From NCBI RefSeq assembly GCF_051401765.1, contig NW_027480440.1, positions 3,038,001 to 3,102,000 of the forward strand: a DNA stretch of 64,000 nucleotides, in the 5' to 3' direction. Numbering within the stretch: position 1 is the first letter of the stretch; each line of letters begins with the position of its first letter. Of the stretch, positions 51,809 through 63,500 are shown piece by piece. The notes below the pieces were generated by a model. That model made no database searches, was not told the DNA's origin, and was given only the letters and a program-made list of their open reading frames with translations. This stretch comes from Calliopsis andreniformis (taxonomy: Eukaryota; Arthropoda; Insecta; Hymenoptera; Andrenidae). The translations under genes were made by a program, and so were the position numbers.

Positions 51809-54800
51809 TCAATACTCAACCTTCAATCCTCAATCCTCAACACTCAATCCTCAATCCTCAATCCTCAATCCTCAATCTTCAATCCTCAATACTCAATCTT
51901 CAGTCCTCAATCCCCAATCCTCAATCCTCAATCCTCATTCTTCAATCCTCAACACCCAGTCCTCAATCTTCAATCCTCAATCCTCAATCCTCAATTCTCA
52001 AACCTCAATCCTCAATCCTCAGACCTCAAACATCAATACTCAACCCTCAGTCCTCGTCCTCAATCCACAACACACAATCCTCAATCCTCAATCTTCAATC
52101 ATCAATATTCAATCTTCAGTCCTCAATCCTCAATCCTCAATCCTCAATCCTCAATCCTCAATGTTCAATCCGCAATACGCAATCCTCAATCTTCAATACT
52201 CAATCCTCAATCCTTAATCCTCAATCCTCAATCATCAATCCTCAATCTTCAATACTCAATCGTCAATCCTCAATCCTCAATCCTCAATACCCAACCATCA
52301 ATCCTCAATTCCCAATACTCAATAGAATATCCTGAATTCTCAGGATTCAATACTCAAACCTCAATCCTCAACCCTCAGCCCTCATCCTCCATCCTCAATC
52401 CTCAATCCTCAATCCTCAATCTTCAACCCTCAATACTCAATCTTCAATCCTCAATCCTCAATACTCAATCCTCAATCCTCCATCCTCAATATTCAACATA
52501 GAACCCTCAACCATCAATCCTCAATACTCAACCATCAATCCTCAATTCTCAATACTCAATAGAGTATCCTGAATTCTCATGGTTCAATACTCAATCCACA
52601 ATTTTCAATAATCAAAACTCAATCCTCAAACATCAATTCTCAACACTCAATCCTCAACACTCAGTCCTCTCTCTTCAATCCTCCATCCTCAATCCTCAAT
52701 CCTCAATCGCCAATTCTCAACTTTCAATCCTCAACCCTCAGTCCTCAGTCCTCAAACCTCAATCACGAATCCTCAATCCTGAATCCTCAATCTTCAGCCC
52801 TCAGTCCTCAACAATCAATTGTCAATCCTCAATCCTCAATAGAATATCCTCAATTCACAGTCTTCTATACTCAATACTCAACCTGCAATCTTCAGATCTC
52901 TATCCACAAACATCAATTCTCATCACTCAACCCTCAATGCTCAGTCCCCAATCCTCAATCTTCAATCCTCAATCCTCAATCCTCAATCCTCAATCCTCAA
53001 TCTTAATCTTCAATCCTCAATACTCAATCTTCAATCCTCAATCCTCAATCCTCAATCCTCAATACTCAATCCTCAATCTTCAATCCTCAATACTCAATCT
53101 TCAAACCTCAATCCTCAATCCTCAACACTCAATCCTCAATCCTCAATCCTCAATTGTCAATCTTCCATCCTCAATACTCAATCTTCAATCCTCAATCCTC
53201 AATCCTCAATCCTCAATCCTCATTCTTCAATCCTCAATACCCTATCCTCAATCTTCAATCCTCAATCCTCAATCCTCAATCCTCGATCCTCAATAGTCAA
53301 TCCTCAACCTTCAACCCTCAGTGCCAAATACTCAATCTTGAATACTCAATCCTCAATCCTCAAACTTCAATCCTCAATACTCAATCTTCAATCCTCAATC
53401 CTCAGTCCTCAATCCTCAAACCTCATTCTTCAATCCTCAATACCCAATCCTCAATCTTCAATCCTCAATCCTCAATCCTCAATTCTCAATCCTCAATCCT
53501 CAATCCTCAGACCTCAAACATCAATACTCAACCCTCAGTCCTCGTCCTCAATCCACAACCCTCAATCCTCGACCCTCAATCTTCAATTCTCAATCCTCAA
53601 TCCACAATCCTCAATCATCAATCCTCAGTCCTCAAACCTCAATCCTGAATCCTCAATCCTGAATCCTCAGTCTTCAGCCCTCAGTCCTCAACAATCAGTT
53701 ATCAATCATCAATCCTGAATAGAATATCATCAATACACAGCTTTCAATACTCAATACTCAATCTGCAATCTTCAAATCTCTATCCACATTCATCAATTCT
53801 CATCACTCAACCCTCTAACACTCAGTCTCCAATCCTCAATCTTCAACCCTCAATCCTCAATCCTCAACACTCAATCCTCAATCCTCAATTTTCAATCCTC
53901 AATAATCAATCTTCAATCCTCAATCCTCAATCCTCAATTTTCAATCCTCAATAATCAATCTTCAATCCTCAATCCTCAATCCTCAATTCTCAATCCGCAA
54001 TCGTCAGTCTTCAATCCTCAATCCTCAGTCCTCAATCCTCAAACCTCATTCTTCAATCCTCAATACCCAATCCTCAATCTTCAATCCTCAATCCTCAATC
54101 CTCAATTCTCAATCCTCAATCCTCAATCCTCAGAACTCAAACATCAATACTCAACCCTCAGTCCTCGTCCTCAATCCACAACCCTCAATCCTCAACCCTC
54201 AATCTTCAATTCTCAATCCTCAATCCACAATCCTCAATCATCAATCCTCAGTCCTCAAACCTCAATCCTGAATCCTCAATCCTGAATCCTCAGTCTTCAG
54301 CCCTCAGTCCTCAACAATCAGTTATCAATCATCAATCCTGAATAGAATATCATCAATACACAGCTTTCAATCCTCAATCCTCAATTGTCAATCTTCCATC
54401 CTCAATCCTCAACCTTCAATCCTCAATCCTCAATCCTCAATCCTCAATCCTCAATCTTAATCTTCAATCCTCAATACTCAATCTTCAATCCTCAATCCTC
54501 AATCCTCAATCCTCAATACTCAATCCTCAATCTTCAATCCTCAATACTCAATCTTCAAACCTCAATCCTCAATCCTCAACACTCAATCCTCAATCGTCAA
54601 TCCTCAATTGTCAATCTTCCATCCTCAATACTCAATCTTCAATCCTCAATCCTCAATCCTCAATCCTCAATCCTCATTCTTCAATCCTCAATACCCTATC
54701 CTCAATCTTCAATCCTCAATCCTCAATCCTCAATCTTAATCTTCAATCCTCAATACTCAATCTTCAATCCTCAATCCTCAATCCTCAATCCTCAATCCTC

Positions 54801-55118
54801 AATCCTCAATTCTCAATCCTCAATCCTCAGTCCTCAGTCCTCAAACCACAATCCCCAACCCTCAGCCATCATCCTCAATCCTCAGTCCTCAATCCTCAGC
54901 CCTCCGTCCTCAAACCTCAATCCTCAGCTCTCAGACCTCATCCTCGATCCTCAATCCTCAACCCTCAATCCTCAATCCTCAATCCTCAATTGTCAATCTT
55001 CCATCCTCAATACTCAATCTTCAATCCTCAATCCTCAATCCTCAATCCTCAATCCTCATTCTTCAATCCTCAATACCCTATCCTCAATCTTCAATCCTCA
55101 ATCCTCAATCCTCAATCC
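51809..55118 (+). repeat. 6,923-offset repeat, copy 2 (about 3.3 kb)
   Basis: This is the second copy of 44,886-48,195. Visible differences are single bases, for example CCTCGACCCTC near 53,567 against CCTCAACCCTC, CACAGCTTTC near 53,736 against CACAGATTTC, and CAATCGTCAATCC near 54,591 against CAATCCTCAATCC. It ends near 55,118, where copy 1 goes to CAATCTTAATCTTC and this copy goes to CAATAGTCAATCC. Confidence 0.82.
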
Positions 55119-56540
55119 TCAATCCTCAATAGTCAATCCTCAATCTTCAACCCTGAGAGCCAAAGACTCAATCTTGAATACTCAATCCTCAATCCTCAAA
55201 CTTCAATCCTCAATACTCAATCTTCAATCCTCAATCCTCAGTCCTCAATCCTCAATCCTCATTCTTCAATCCTCAATACCCAATACTCAATCTTCAATCC
55301 TCAATCCTCAATCCTCAATTCTCAATCCTCAATCTTCAATCCTCAATCCTCAATCCTCAATTCTCAATCCTCAATCCTCAATCCTCAGACTTCAAACATC
55401 AATACTCAACCCTCAGTCCTCGTCCTCAATCCACAACCCTCAATCCTCAATCCTCAATCTTCAATCATTAATATTCAATCTTCAATCCACAATCCTCAAT
55501 CCTCAATCCTCAATACTCAATCCTCAATCCTCAATCCTCAATCCTCAGTCCTCAAACCTCAATCCTGAATCCTCAATCCTGAATCCTCAATCTTCAGCCC
55601 TGAGTCCTCAACAATCAGTTGTCAATCCCCAATCCTCAATAGAACGTCCTCAATTCACAGTTTTCAATACTCAATACTCAATCTGCAATCTTCAGATTTG
55701 TATACACAAACATCAATTCTCATCACTCAACCCTCAATACTCAGTCCACAATCCTCAATCTTCAATCGTCAATCCTCAATCCTCAGTCCTCAATCCTCAA
55801 TCCTCAATCGTCAATCTTCCATCCTCAATACTCAATCTTCAATCCTCAATCCTCAATCCTCAATCCTCAATCCTCATTCTTCAATCATCAATACCCAATC
55901 GTCAATCTTCAATTCTCAATCCTCAATCCTCAATTCTCAATCCTCAATCCTCAATCCTCAACCCTCAATTTTCAAACCTCAATAGTCAATCTTCCATCCT
56001 CAATCCTCATTCTTCAATCATCAATACCCAATCCTCAATCTTCCATCCTCAATCCTCAATCCTCTATCCTCAATCCTCAATACTCAATCCTCAATCTTCA
56101 ATACTCAATACTCAATCTTCAAACCTCAATCCTCAATCCTCAACCCTCAATCCTCAATCCTCAATCCTCAATTGTCAATCTTCCATCCTCAATACTCAAT
56201 CTTCAATCCTCAATCCTCAATCCTCAATCCTCAATCCTCAATCCTCAATAGTCAATCCTCAACCTTCAACCCTCAATCCTCAATCCTCAATCCTCAATTG
56301 TCAATCTTCCATCCTCAATACTCAATCTTCAATCCTCAATCCTCAATCCTCAATCCTCGATCCTCAATCTTAATCTTCAATCCTCAATACTCAATCTTCA
56401 ATCCTCAATCCTCAACCCTCAATCCTCAATACTCAATCCTCAATCTTCAATACTCAATACTCAATCTTCAAACCTCAATCCTCAATCCTCAACCCTCAAT
56501 CCTCAATCCTCAATCCTCAATTGTCAATCTTCCATCCTCA
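55119..56540 (+). repeat. Mosaic of block B and HOR-A pieces
   Basis: It begins with a diverged form of the CCTCAGTGCCAAA landmark (CCCTGAGAGCCAAAG near 55,151). It continues with HOR-A sequence (TCCTCGTCCTCAATCC near 55,417, TTAATATTC near 55,466, a degenerate block near 55,637), then several closely spaced TTGTCAATCTTCCATCC landmarks (about 56,171, 56,298 and 56,520). That close spacing suggests a local expansion of a 130-220 base piece. Confidence 0.65.
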
Positions 56541-58497
56541 ATACTCAATCTTCAATCCTCAATCCTCAGTCCTCAATCCTCAAACCTCATTCTTCAATCC
56601 TCAATACCCAATCCTCAATCTTCAATCCTCAATCCTCAATCCTCAATTCTCAATCCTCAATCCTCAATCCTCAGACCTCAAACATCAATACTCAACCCTC
56701 AGTCCTCGTCCTCAATCCACAACCCTCAATCCTCAACCCTCAATCTTCAATTCTCAATCCTCAATCCACAATCCTCAATCATCAATCCTCAGTCCTCAAA
56801 CCTCAATCCTGAATCCTCAATCCTGAATCCTCAGTCTTCAGCCCTCAGTCCTCAACAATCAGTTATCAATCATCAATCCTGAATAGAATATCATCAATAC
56901 ACAGTTTTCAATACTCAATACTCAATCTGCAATCTTCAAATCTCTATCCACAGTCATCAATTCTCATCACTCAACCCTCTAACACTCAGTCCCCAATCCT
57001 CAATCTTCAATCCTCAATCCTCAATCCTCAACACTCAATCCTCAATCCTCAATTTTCAATCCTCAATAATCAATCTTCAATCCTCAATCCTCAATCCTCA
57101 ATTCTCAATCCGCAATCGTCAGTCTTCAATCCTCAATACTCAATCTTCAATCCTGAATCCTCAATCCTCAATCCTCAATCCTCATTCTTCAATCCTCAAT
57201 ACCCAATCCTCAATCTTCGATCCTCAATCCTCAATCCTCAATTCTCAATGCTCATTCCTCAGTCCTCAGTCCTCAAACCTCAATCCTCAACCCTCAGCCC
57301 TCATCCTCAATCATCAATCCTCAATCCACAATCCTCAATAGAATATCATCAATTCACAGTTTTCAATAATCAATACTCAATCTGCAATCTTCAAATCTCT
57401 ATTCACAAACATCAATTCTCATCACTCAACACTCAACACTCCGTCCCCAATCCTCAATCTTCATTCCTCAATCCTCAATACTCAACCCTCAATCCTCAAC
57501 CCTGAATTTTCAAACCTCAATAGTCAATCTTCCATCCTCAATCCTCATTCTTCAATCATCAATACCCAATCCTCAATCTTCAATCCTCAATCATCAATCC
57601 TCAATTCTCAATCCTCAATCCTCATTCCTCAGACCTCAAACATCAATACTCAACCCTCAGTCCTCGTCACCAATCCACAACCCTCAATCCTCAACCCTCA
57701 ATCTTCAATTCTCAATCCTCAGTCCACAATACTCAATCATCAATCCTCAGTCCTCAAACCTCAATCCTGAATCCTCAATCCTGAATCCTCAGTCTTCAGC
57801 CCTCAGTCCTCAACAATCAGTTATCAATCCTCAATCCTCAATAGAATATCATCAATTCACAGTTTTCAATACTCAATACTCAACCTGCAATCTTCAAATC
57901 TCTATTCACAAACATCAATTCTCATCACTCAACCCTCAACACTCCGTCCCCAATCCTCAATCTTCATTCCTCAACCCTCAATACTCAATCCTCAACCCTC
58001 AATCCGCAACGTTCAATCCTCAATACCCTATCCTCAGACTTCAATCCTCAATCCTCAATCCTCAATCCTCAATCCTCAATCCTCAGTCCTCAAACCTCAA
58101 TCCTGAATCCTCAATCCTGAATCCTCAATCTTCAGACCTGGGTCCTCAACAATCAGTTGTCAATCCTCAATCCTCAATAGAATGTCCTCAATTCACAGTT
58201 TTCAATACTCAATACTCAACCTGCAATCTTCAGATCTCTATCCACAAACATCAATTCTCATCACTCAACGCTCAATGCTCTGTCCCCAATCCTCAATCTT
58301 CAATCCTCAATCATCAATCCTCAATCCTCAATCCTCAATCTTAATCTTCAATCCTCAATACTCAATCTACAATCCTCAATCCTCAATCCTCAATCCTCAA
58401 TCCTCGATCCTCAATAGTCAAGCCTCAACCTTCAACCCTCTGTGCCAAATACTCAATCTTGAATACTCAATCCTCAATCCTCAAACTTCAATCCTCA
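56541..58497 (+). repeat. 1,957-bp tandem repeat, copy 1
   Basis: Landmarks from here recur 1,957 bases downstream (57,248/59,205; degenerate blocks near 56,883, 57,340, 57,842 and 58,178 pair with 58,840, 59,297, 59,799 and 60,134). The last pair is 1,956 apart because of a single-base loss in copy 2. The unit has the block-B subtype marker CCCTCTAACACTCAG near 56,976 and ATCCGCAACGTTCAATCC near 58,002. Confidence 0.82.
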
Positions 58498-60300
58498 ATA
58501 CTCAATCTTCAATCCTCAATCCTCAGTCCTCAATCCTCAAACCTCATTCTTCAATCCTCAATACCCAATCCTCAATCTTCAATCCTCAATCCTCAATCCT
58601 CAATTCTCAATCCTCAATCCTCAATCCTCAGACCTCAAACATCAATACTCAACCCTCAGTCCTCGTCCTCAATCCACAACCCTCAATCCTCAACCCTCAA
58701 TCTTCAATTCTCAATCCTCAATCCACAATCCTCAATCATCAATCCTCAGTCCTCAAACCTCAATCCTGAATCCTCAATCCTGAATCCTCAGTCTTCAGCC
58801 CTCAGTCCTCAACAATCAGTTATCAATCATCAATCCTGAATAGAATATCATCAATACACAGTTTTCAATACTGAATACTCAATCTGCAATCTTCAAATCT
58901 CTATCCACAGTCATCAATTCTCATCACTCAACCCTCTAACACTCAGTCCCCAATCCTCAATCTTCAATCCTCAATCCTCAATCCTCAACACTCAATCCTC
59001 AATCCTCAATTTTCAATCCTCAATAATCAATCTTCAATCCTCAATCCTCAATCCTCAATTCTCGATCCGCAATCGTCAGTCTTCAATCCTCAATACTCAA
59101 TCTTCAATCCTGAATCCTCAATCCTCAATCCTCAATCCTCATTCTTCAATCCTCAATACCCAATCCTCAATCTTCGATCCTCAATCCTCAATCCTCAATT
59201 CTCAATGCTCATTCCTCAGTCCTCAGTCCTCAAACCTCAATCCTCAACCCTCAGCCCTCATCCTCAATCATCAATCCTCAATCCTCAATCCTCAATAGAA
59301 TATCATCAATTCACAGTTTTCAATAATCAATACTCAATCTGCAATCTTCAAATCTCTATTCACAAACATCAATTCTCATCACTCAACACTCAACACTCCG
59401 TCCCCAATCCTCAATCTTCATTCCTCAATCCTCAATACTCAACCCTCAATCCTCAACCCTCAATTTTCAAACCTCAATAGTCAATCTTCCATCCTCAATC
59501 CTCATTCTTCAATCATCAATACCCAATCCTCAATCTTCAATCCTCAATCATCAATCCTCAATTCTCAATCCTCAATCCTCATTCCTCAGACCTCAAACAT
59601 CAATACTCAACCCTCAGTCCTCGTCACCAATCCACAACCCTCAATCCTCAACCCTCAATCTTCAATTCTCAATCCTCAGTCCACAATACTCAATCATCAA
59701 TCCTCAGTCCTCAAACCTCAATCCTGAATCCTCAATCCTGAATCCTCAGTCTTCAGCCCTCAGTCCTCAACAATCAGTTATCAATCCTCAATCCTCAATA
59801 GAATATCATCAATTCACAGTTTTCAATACTCAATACTCAACCTGCAATCTTCAAATCTCTATTCACAAACATCAATTCTCATCACTCAACCCTCAACACT
59901 CCGTCCCCAATCGTCAATCTTCATTCCTCAACCCTCAATACTCAATCCTCAACCATCAATCCGCAACGTTCAATCCTCAATACCCTATCCTCAGACTTCA
60001 ATCCTCAATCCTCAATCCTCAATCCTCAATCCTCAATCCTCAGTCCTCAACCTCAATCCTGAATCCTCAATCCTGAATCCTCAATCTTCAGACCTGGGTC
60101 CTCAACAATCAGTTGTCAATCCTCAATCCTCAATAGAATGTCCTCAATTCACAGTTTTCAATACTCAATACTCAACCTGCAATCTTCAGATCTCTATCCA
60201 CAAACATCAATTCTCATCACTCAACCCTCAATGCTCTGTCCCCAATCCTCAATCTTCAATCCTCAATCATCAATCCTCAATCCTCAATCCTCAATCTTAA
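58498..60300 (+). repeat. 1,957-bp tandem repeat, copy 2
   Basis: This is the adjacent copy of 56.5-58.3 kb. It carries a one-base deletion near 60,048, where CCTCAAACCTCAATCC of copy 1 reads CCTCAACCTCAATCC, and a few substitutions (CAATCGTCAATCTTC near 59,911; CAACCATCAATCCGC near 59,950). The deletion is absent from the other copies of this segment in the window, so it looks recent. Near 60,300-60,350 the sequence switches to the 54.8-kb block-B pattern. Confidence 0.8.
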
Positions 60301-61719
60301 TCTTCAATCCTCAATACTCAATCTTCAATCCTCAATCCTCAATCCTCAATCCTCAATCCTCAATCCTCAATTCTCAATCCTCAATCCTCAGTCCTCAGTC
60401 CTCAAACCACAATCCCCAACCCTCAGCCATCATCCTCAATCCTCAATCCTCAACCCTCAGCCCTCCGTCCTCAAACCTCAATCCTCAGCTCTCAGACCTC
60501 ATCCTCGATCCTCAATCCTCAACCCTCAATCCTCAATCCTCAATCCTCAATTGTCAATCGTCCATCCTCAATACTCAATCTTCAATCCTCAATCCTCAAT
60601 CCTCAATCCTCAATCCTCATTCTTCAATCCTCAATACCCTATCCTCAACCTTCAATTCTCAATCCTCAATCCTCAATCCTCAATCCTCAATAGTCAATCC
60701 TCAATCCTCAACCCTCAGTGCCAAAGACTCAATCTTGAATACTCAATCCTCAATCCTCAAACTTCAATCCTCAATACTCAATCTTCAATCCTCAATCCTC
60801 AGTCCTCAATCCTCAATCCTCATTCTTCAATCCTCAATACCCAATACTCAATCTTCAATCCTCAATCCTCGATCCTCAATCGTCAGACTTCAATCCTCAA
60901 TACTCAATCTTCAATCCTGAATCCTCAATCCTCAATCCTCAATCCTCAATCCTCATTCTTCAATCCTGAATACCCAATCCTCAATCTTCAATCCTCAATC
61001 CTCAATCCTCAATTCTCAATCCTCAATCCTCAGTCCTCAGTCCTCGAACCACAATCCTCAACCCTCAGCCCTCATCCTCAATCCTCAATCCTCAACCCTC
61101 AGTCCTCCGTCCTCAAACCTCAATCCTCAGCCCTCAGACCTCATCCTCGATCATCAATCCTCAATCCTCAATCCTCAATATTCAATCCTCAATACTCAAT
61201 ATTCAATCCTCAGTCCTCAAGCCTCAATTCTGAATCCTGAATACTAAACCTTCAATCCTCAATCCTCAGTCCTGAATACTCTACCATCAATCTTCAAACC
61301 TCAATCCCCAATGCTCAATCCTCAATCCTCATTCTTCAATCCTCAATACCCAATCCTCAATCTTCAATCCTCTATCCTCAATGCTCAATTCTCAATTCTC
61401 AATCCTCAAACCTCAATCTTCAATCCTCAATACTCGATCTTCAATCCTCAATCCTCAATCCTCAGTCATCAATCCTCAATCCTCAATCCTCAATCTTCAA
61501 TCCTCAATAATCAATCTCCAATACTAGATCCTCAATCCCCAATCCTCAATCCTTAATCCTCAATCTTGAATTCTCAATCCCCAGTCCTCAATCTTCAATC
61601 CTCAATGCTCAATCCTCAATCCTCAATCCTCAGTCCTCAATCCTCAATCCTCAATCCTCAAACCTCAAACCTCAACCGTCAGTCCTCGTCCTCAAACCTC
61701 AACGCTCAACCCTCCATCC
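60301..61719 (+). repeat. Block B segment followed by a diverged HOR-A remnant
   Basis: 60.3-60.85 kb is block B (TTGTCAATCGTCCATCC near 60,550, CCTCAGTGCCAAAGACTC near 60,712). From about 60,870 it has HOR-A tail landmarks in order (CGTCAGACTTC, AATACCCAATCC, two TCATCC units, CTACCATCAATC near 61,281, CCCCAATGCTC near 61,306) but with many private changes, such as CGAACCACAATCC and GAATACTAAACC. At about 61,490-61,560 it carries AATCTCCAATACTAGATCC, otherwise seen only near 3,400. Confidence 0.65.
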
Positions 61720-63500
61720 TCAATCTTCAATTCTCAATCCTCAATCCACAATCCTCAATCATCAATCCTCAATCCTCAAACCTCAATCCTGAATCCTCAA
61801 TCCTGAATCCTCAATCTTCAGCCCTCAGTCCTCAACAATCAGCTGTCAATCCTCAATCCTCAATAGAATATCATCAATTCAAAGCTTTCAATACTCAATA
61901 CTCAATCTGCAATCTCCAAATATCTATCCACAATCATCAATTCTCATCACTCAACCCTCAACGCTCAGTCCCCAATCCTCAATCTTCAATCCTCAATCCT
62001 CAATACTCAATCCTCAATCCTCAATCTTCAATCCTCAATACTCAATCTTCAATCCTCAATCCTCAACACTCAATCCTCAATCCTCAATCCTCAATCCTCA
62101 ATCTTCAATCCTCAATACTCAATCTTCAATCCTCAATCCTCAATCCTCAATCCTCAGTCCTCATACTTCAATCCTCAACACCCAGTCCTCAATCTTCAAT
62201 CCTCAACCCTCAATCCTCAATTCTCAATCCTCAATCCTCAATCCTCAGACCTCAAACATCAATACTCAACCCTCAGTCCTCGTCCTCAATCCACAACACA
62301 CAATCCTCAGTCCTCAATCTTTAATCATCAATATTCAATCTTCAGTCCTCAATCCTCAATCCTCAATCCTCAATCCTCAATCCTCAATGTTCAATCCGCA
62401 ATACCCAATCCTCAATCTTCAATACTCAATCCTCAATCCTTAATCCTCAATCCTCAATCCTCAATCATCAATCCTCAATGCTCAATCCTCAATCCTCAAT
62501 CCTCAATCCTCAATCTTAATCTTCAATCCTCAATACTCAATCTTCAATCCTCAATCCTCAATCCTCAACACTCAATCCTCAATCATGAATCCTCAATCCT
62601 CAGTCCTCAATCTACAATCCTCAATACTCAATCTGCAATCCTCAATCCTCAGTCCTCAATCCTCAATCCTCATTCTTCAATCCGCAATACCGAATCCTCA
62701 ATCTTCAATCCTCAATCCTCAATACTCAATCTTCAATCCTCAATCCTCAATTTTCAATCCTCAATGCTCAAACCTCAATCCTCAATCCTCAATCCTCAAT
62801 CCTCAATCCTCAATCCTCAGTCTTCAATACTCAATACCCAATCCTCAGTCTTCAATCCACAATCCTCAATCCTCAATCCTCACTCCTCAATCCTCAGTCC
62901 TCAAACCTCAATCCTGAATCTTTCAATCATGAATCCTCAATCTTCAGCCCTGAGTGCTACGCAATCAGATGTCAATCCTCAATCCTCAATAGAATGTCCT
63001 CAGTTCACAGCTTTCAATACTCAATACTCAATCTGCAAACTTCAGATCTCTATCCACAAACATCAATTCTCATCACTCAACCCTCAATACGCAGTCCCCA
63101 ATCCTCAATCTTCAATCCTCAATCCTCAATCCTCAATCCTCAATCTTAATCTTCAATCCTCAATACTCAATCTTCAATCTTCAATCCTCAATCCTCAATC
63201 CTCAATCCTCAATCCTCAGTCTTCAACCCTCAATCCTCAATCCTCTATCTACAATCCTCAATACTCAATCTGCAATCCTCAATCCTCAGTCCTCAATCCT
63301 CAATCCTCATTCTTCAATTATCAATACCGAATCCTCAATCTTCAATCCTCAATCCTCAATCCTCAATTCTCAATCCTCAATCCTCAATCCTCAGACTTCA
63401 AACATCAATACTCAACCCTCAGTCCTCGTCCTCAATCCACAACCCTCAATCCTCAATCGTCAATCTTCAATCATTAATATTCAATCTTCAATCCACAATC
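61720..63500 (+). repeat. Dispersed copy of 40.95-42.7 kb
   Basis: It matches the earlier segment at an offset of 20,768: CAGCTGTCAATCC 41,072/61,840, 41,817/62,585 and 41,996/62,764. It shares the 8-base slip GAATCTTTCAATCATG (42,149/62,917). Private differences include CAATCAGATGTCAATCC near 62,963 and an extra CAATCTT near 63,178, which moves the offset to 20,775. Confidence 0.8.

Noticed and set aside
54385..56373. Longest open frame (662 codons) as a repetitive structural or ice-binding-like protein
   Set aside because: Its heptapeptide cycle is the automatic translation of the DNA heptamer in any + frame. Other frames are open over the same bases, it crosses duplication seams, and there is no promoter, intron or unique domain.
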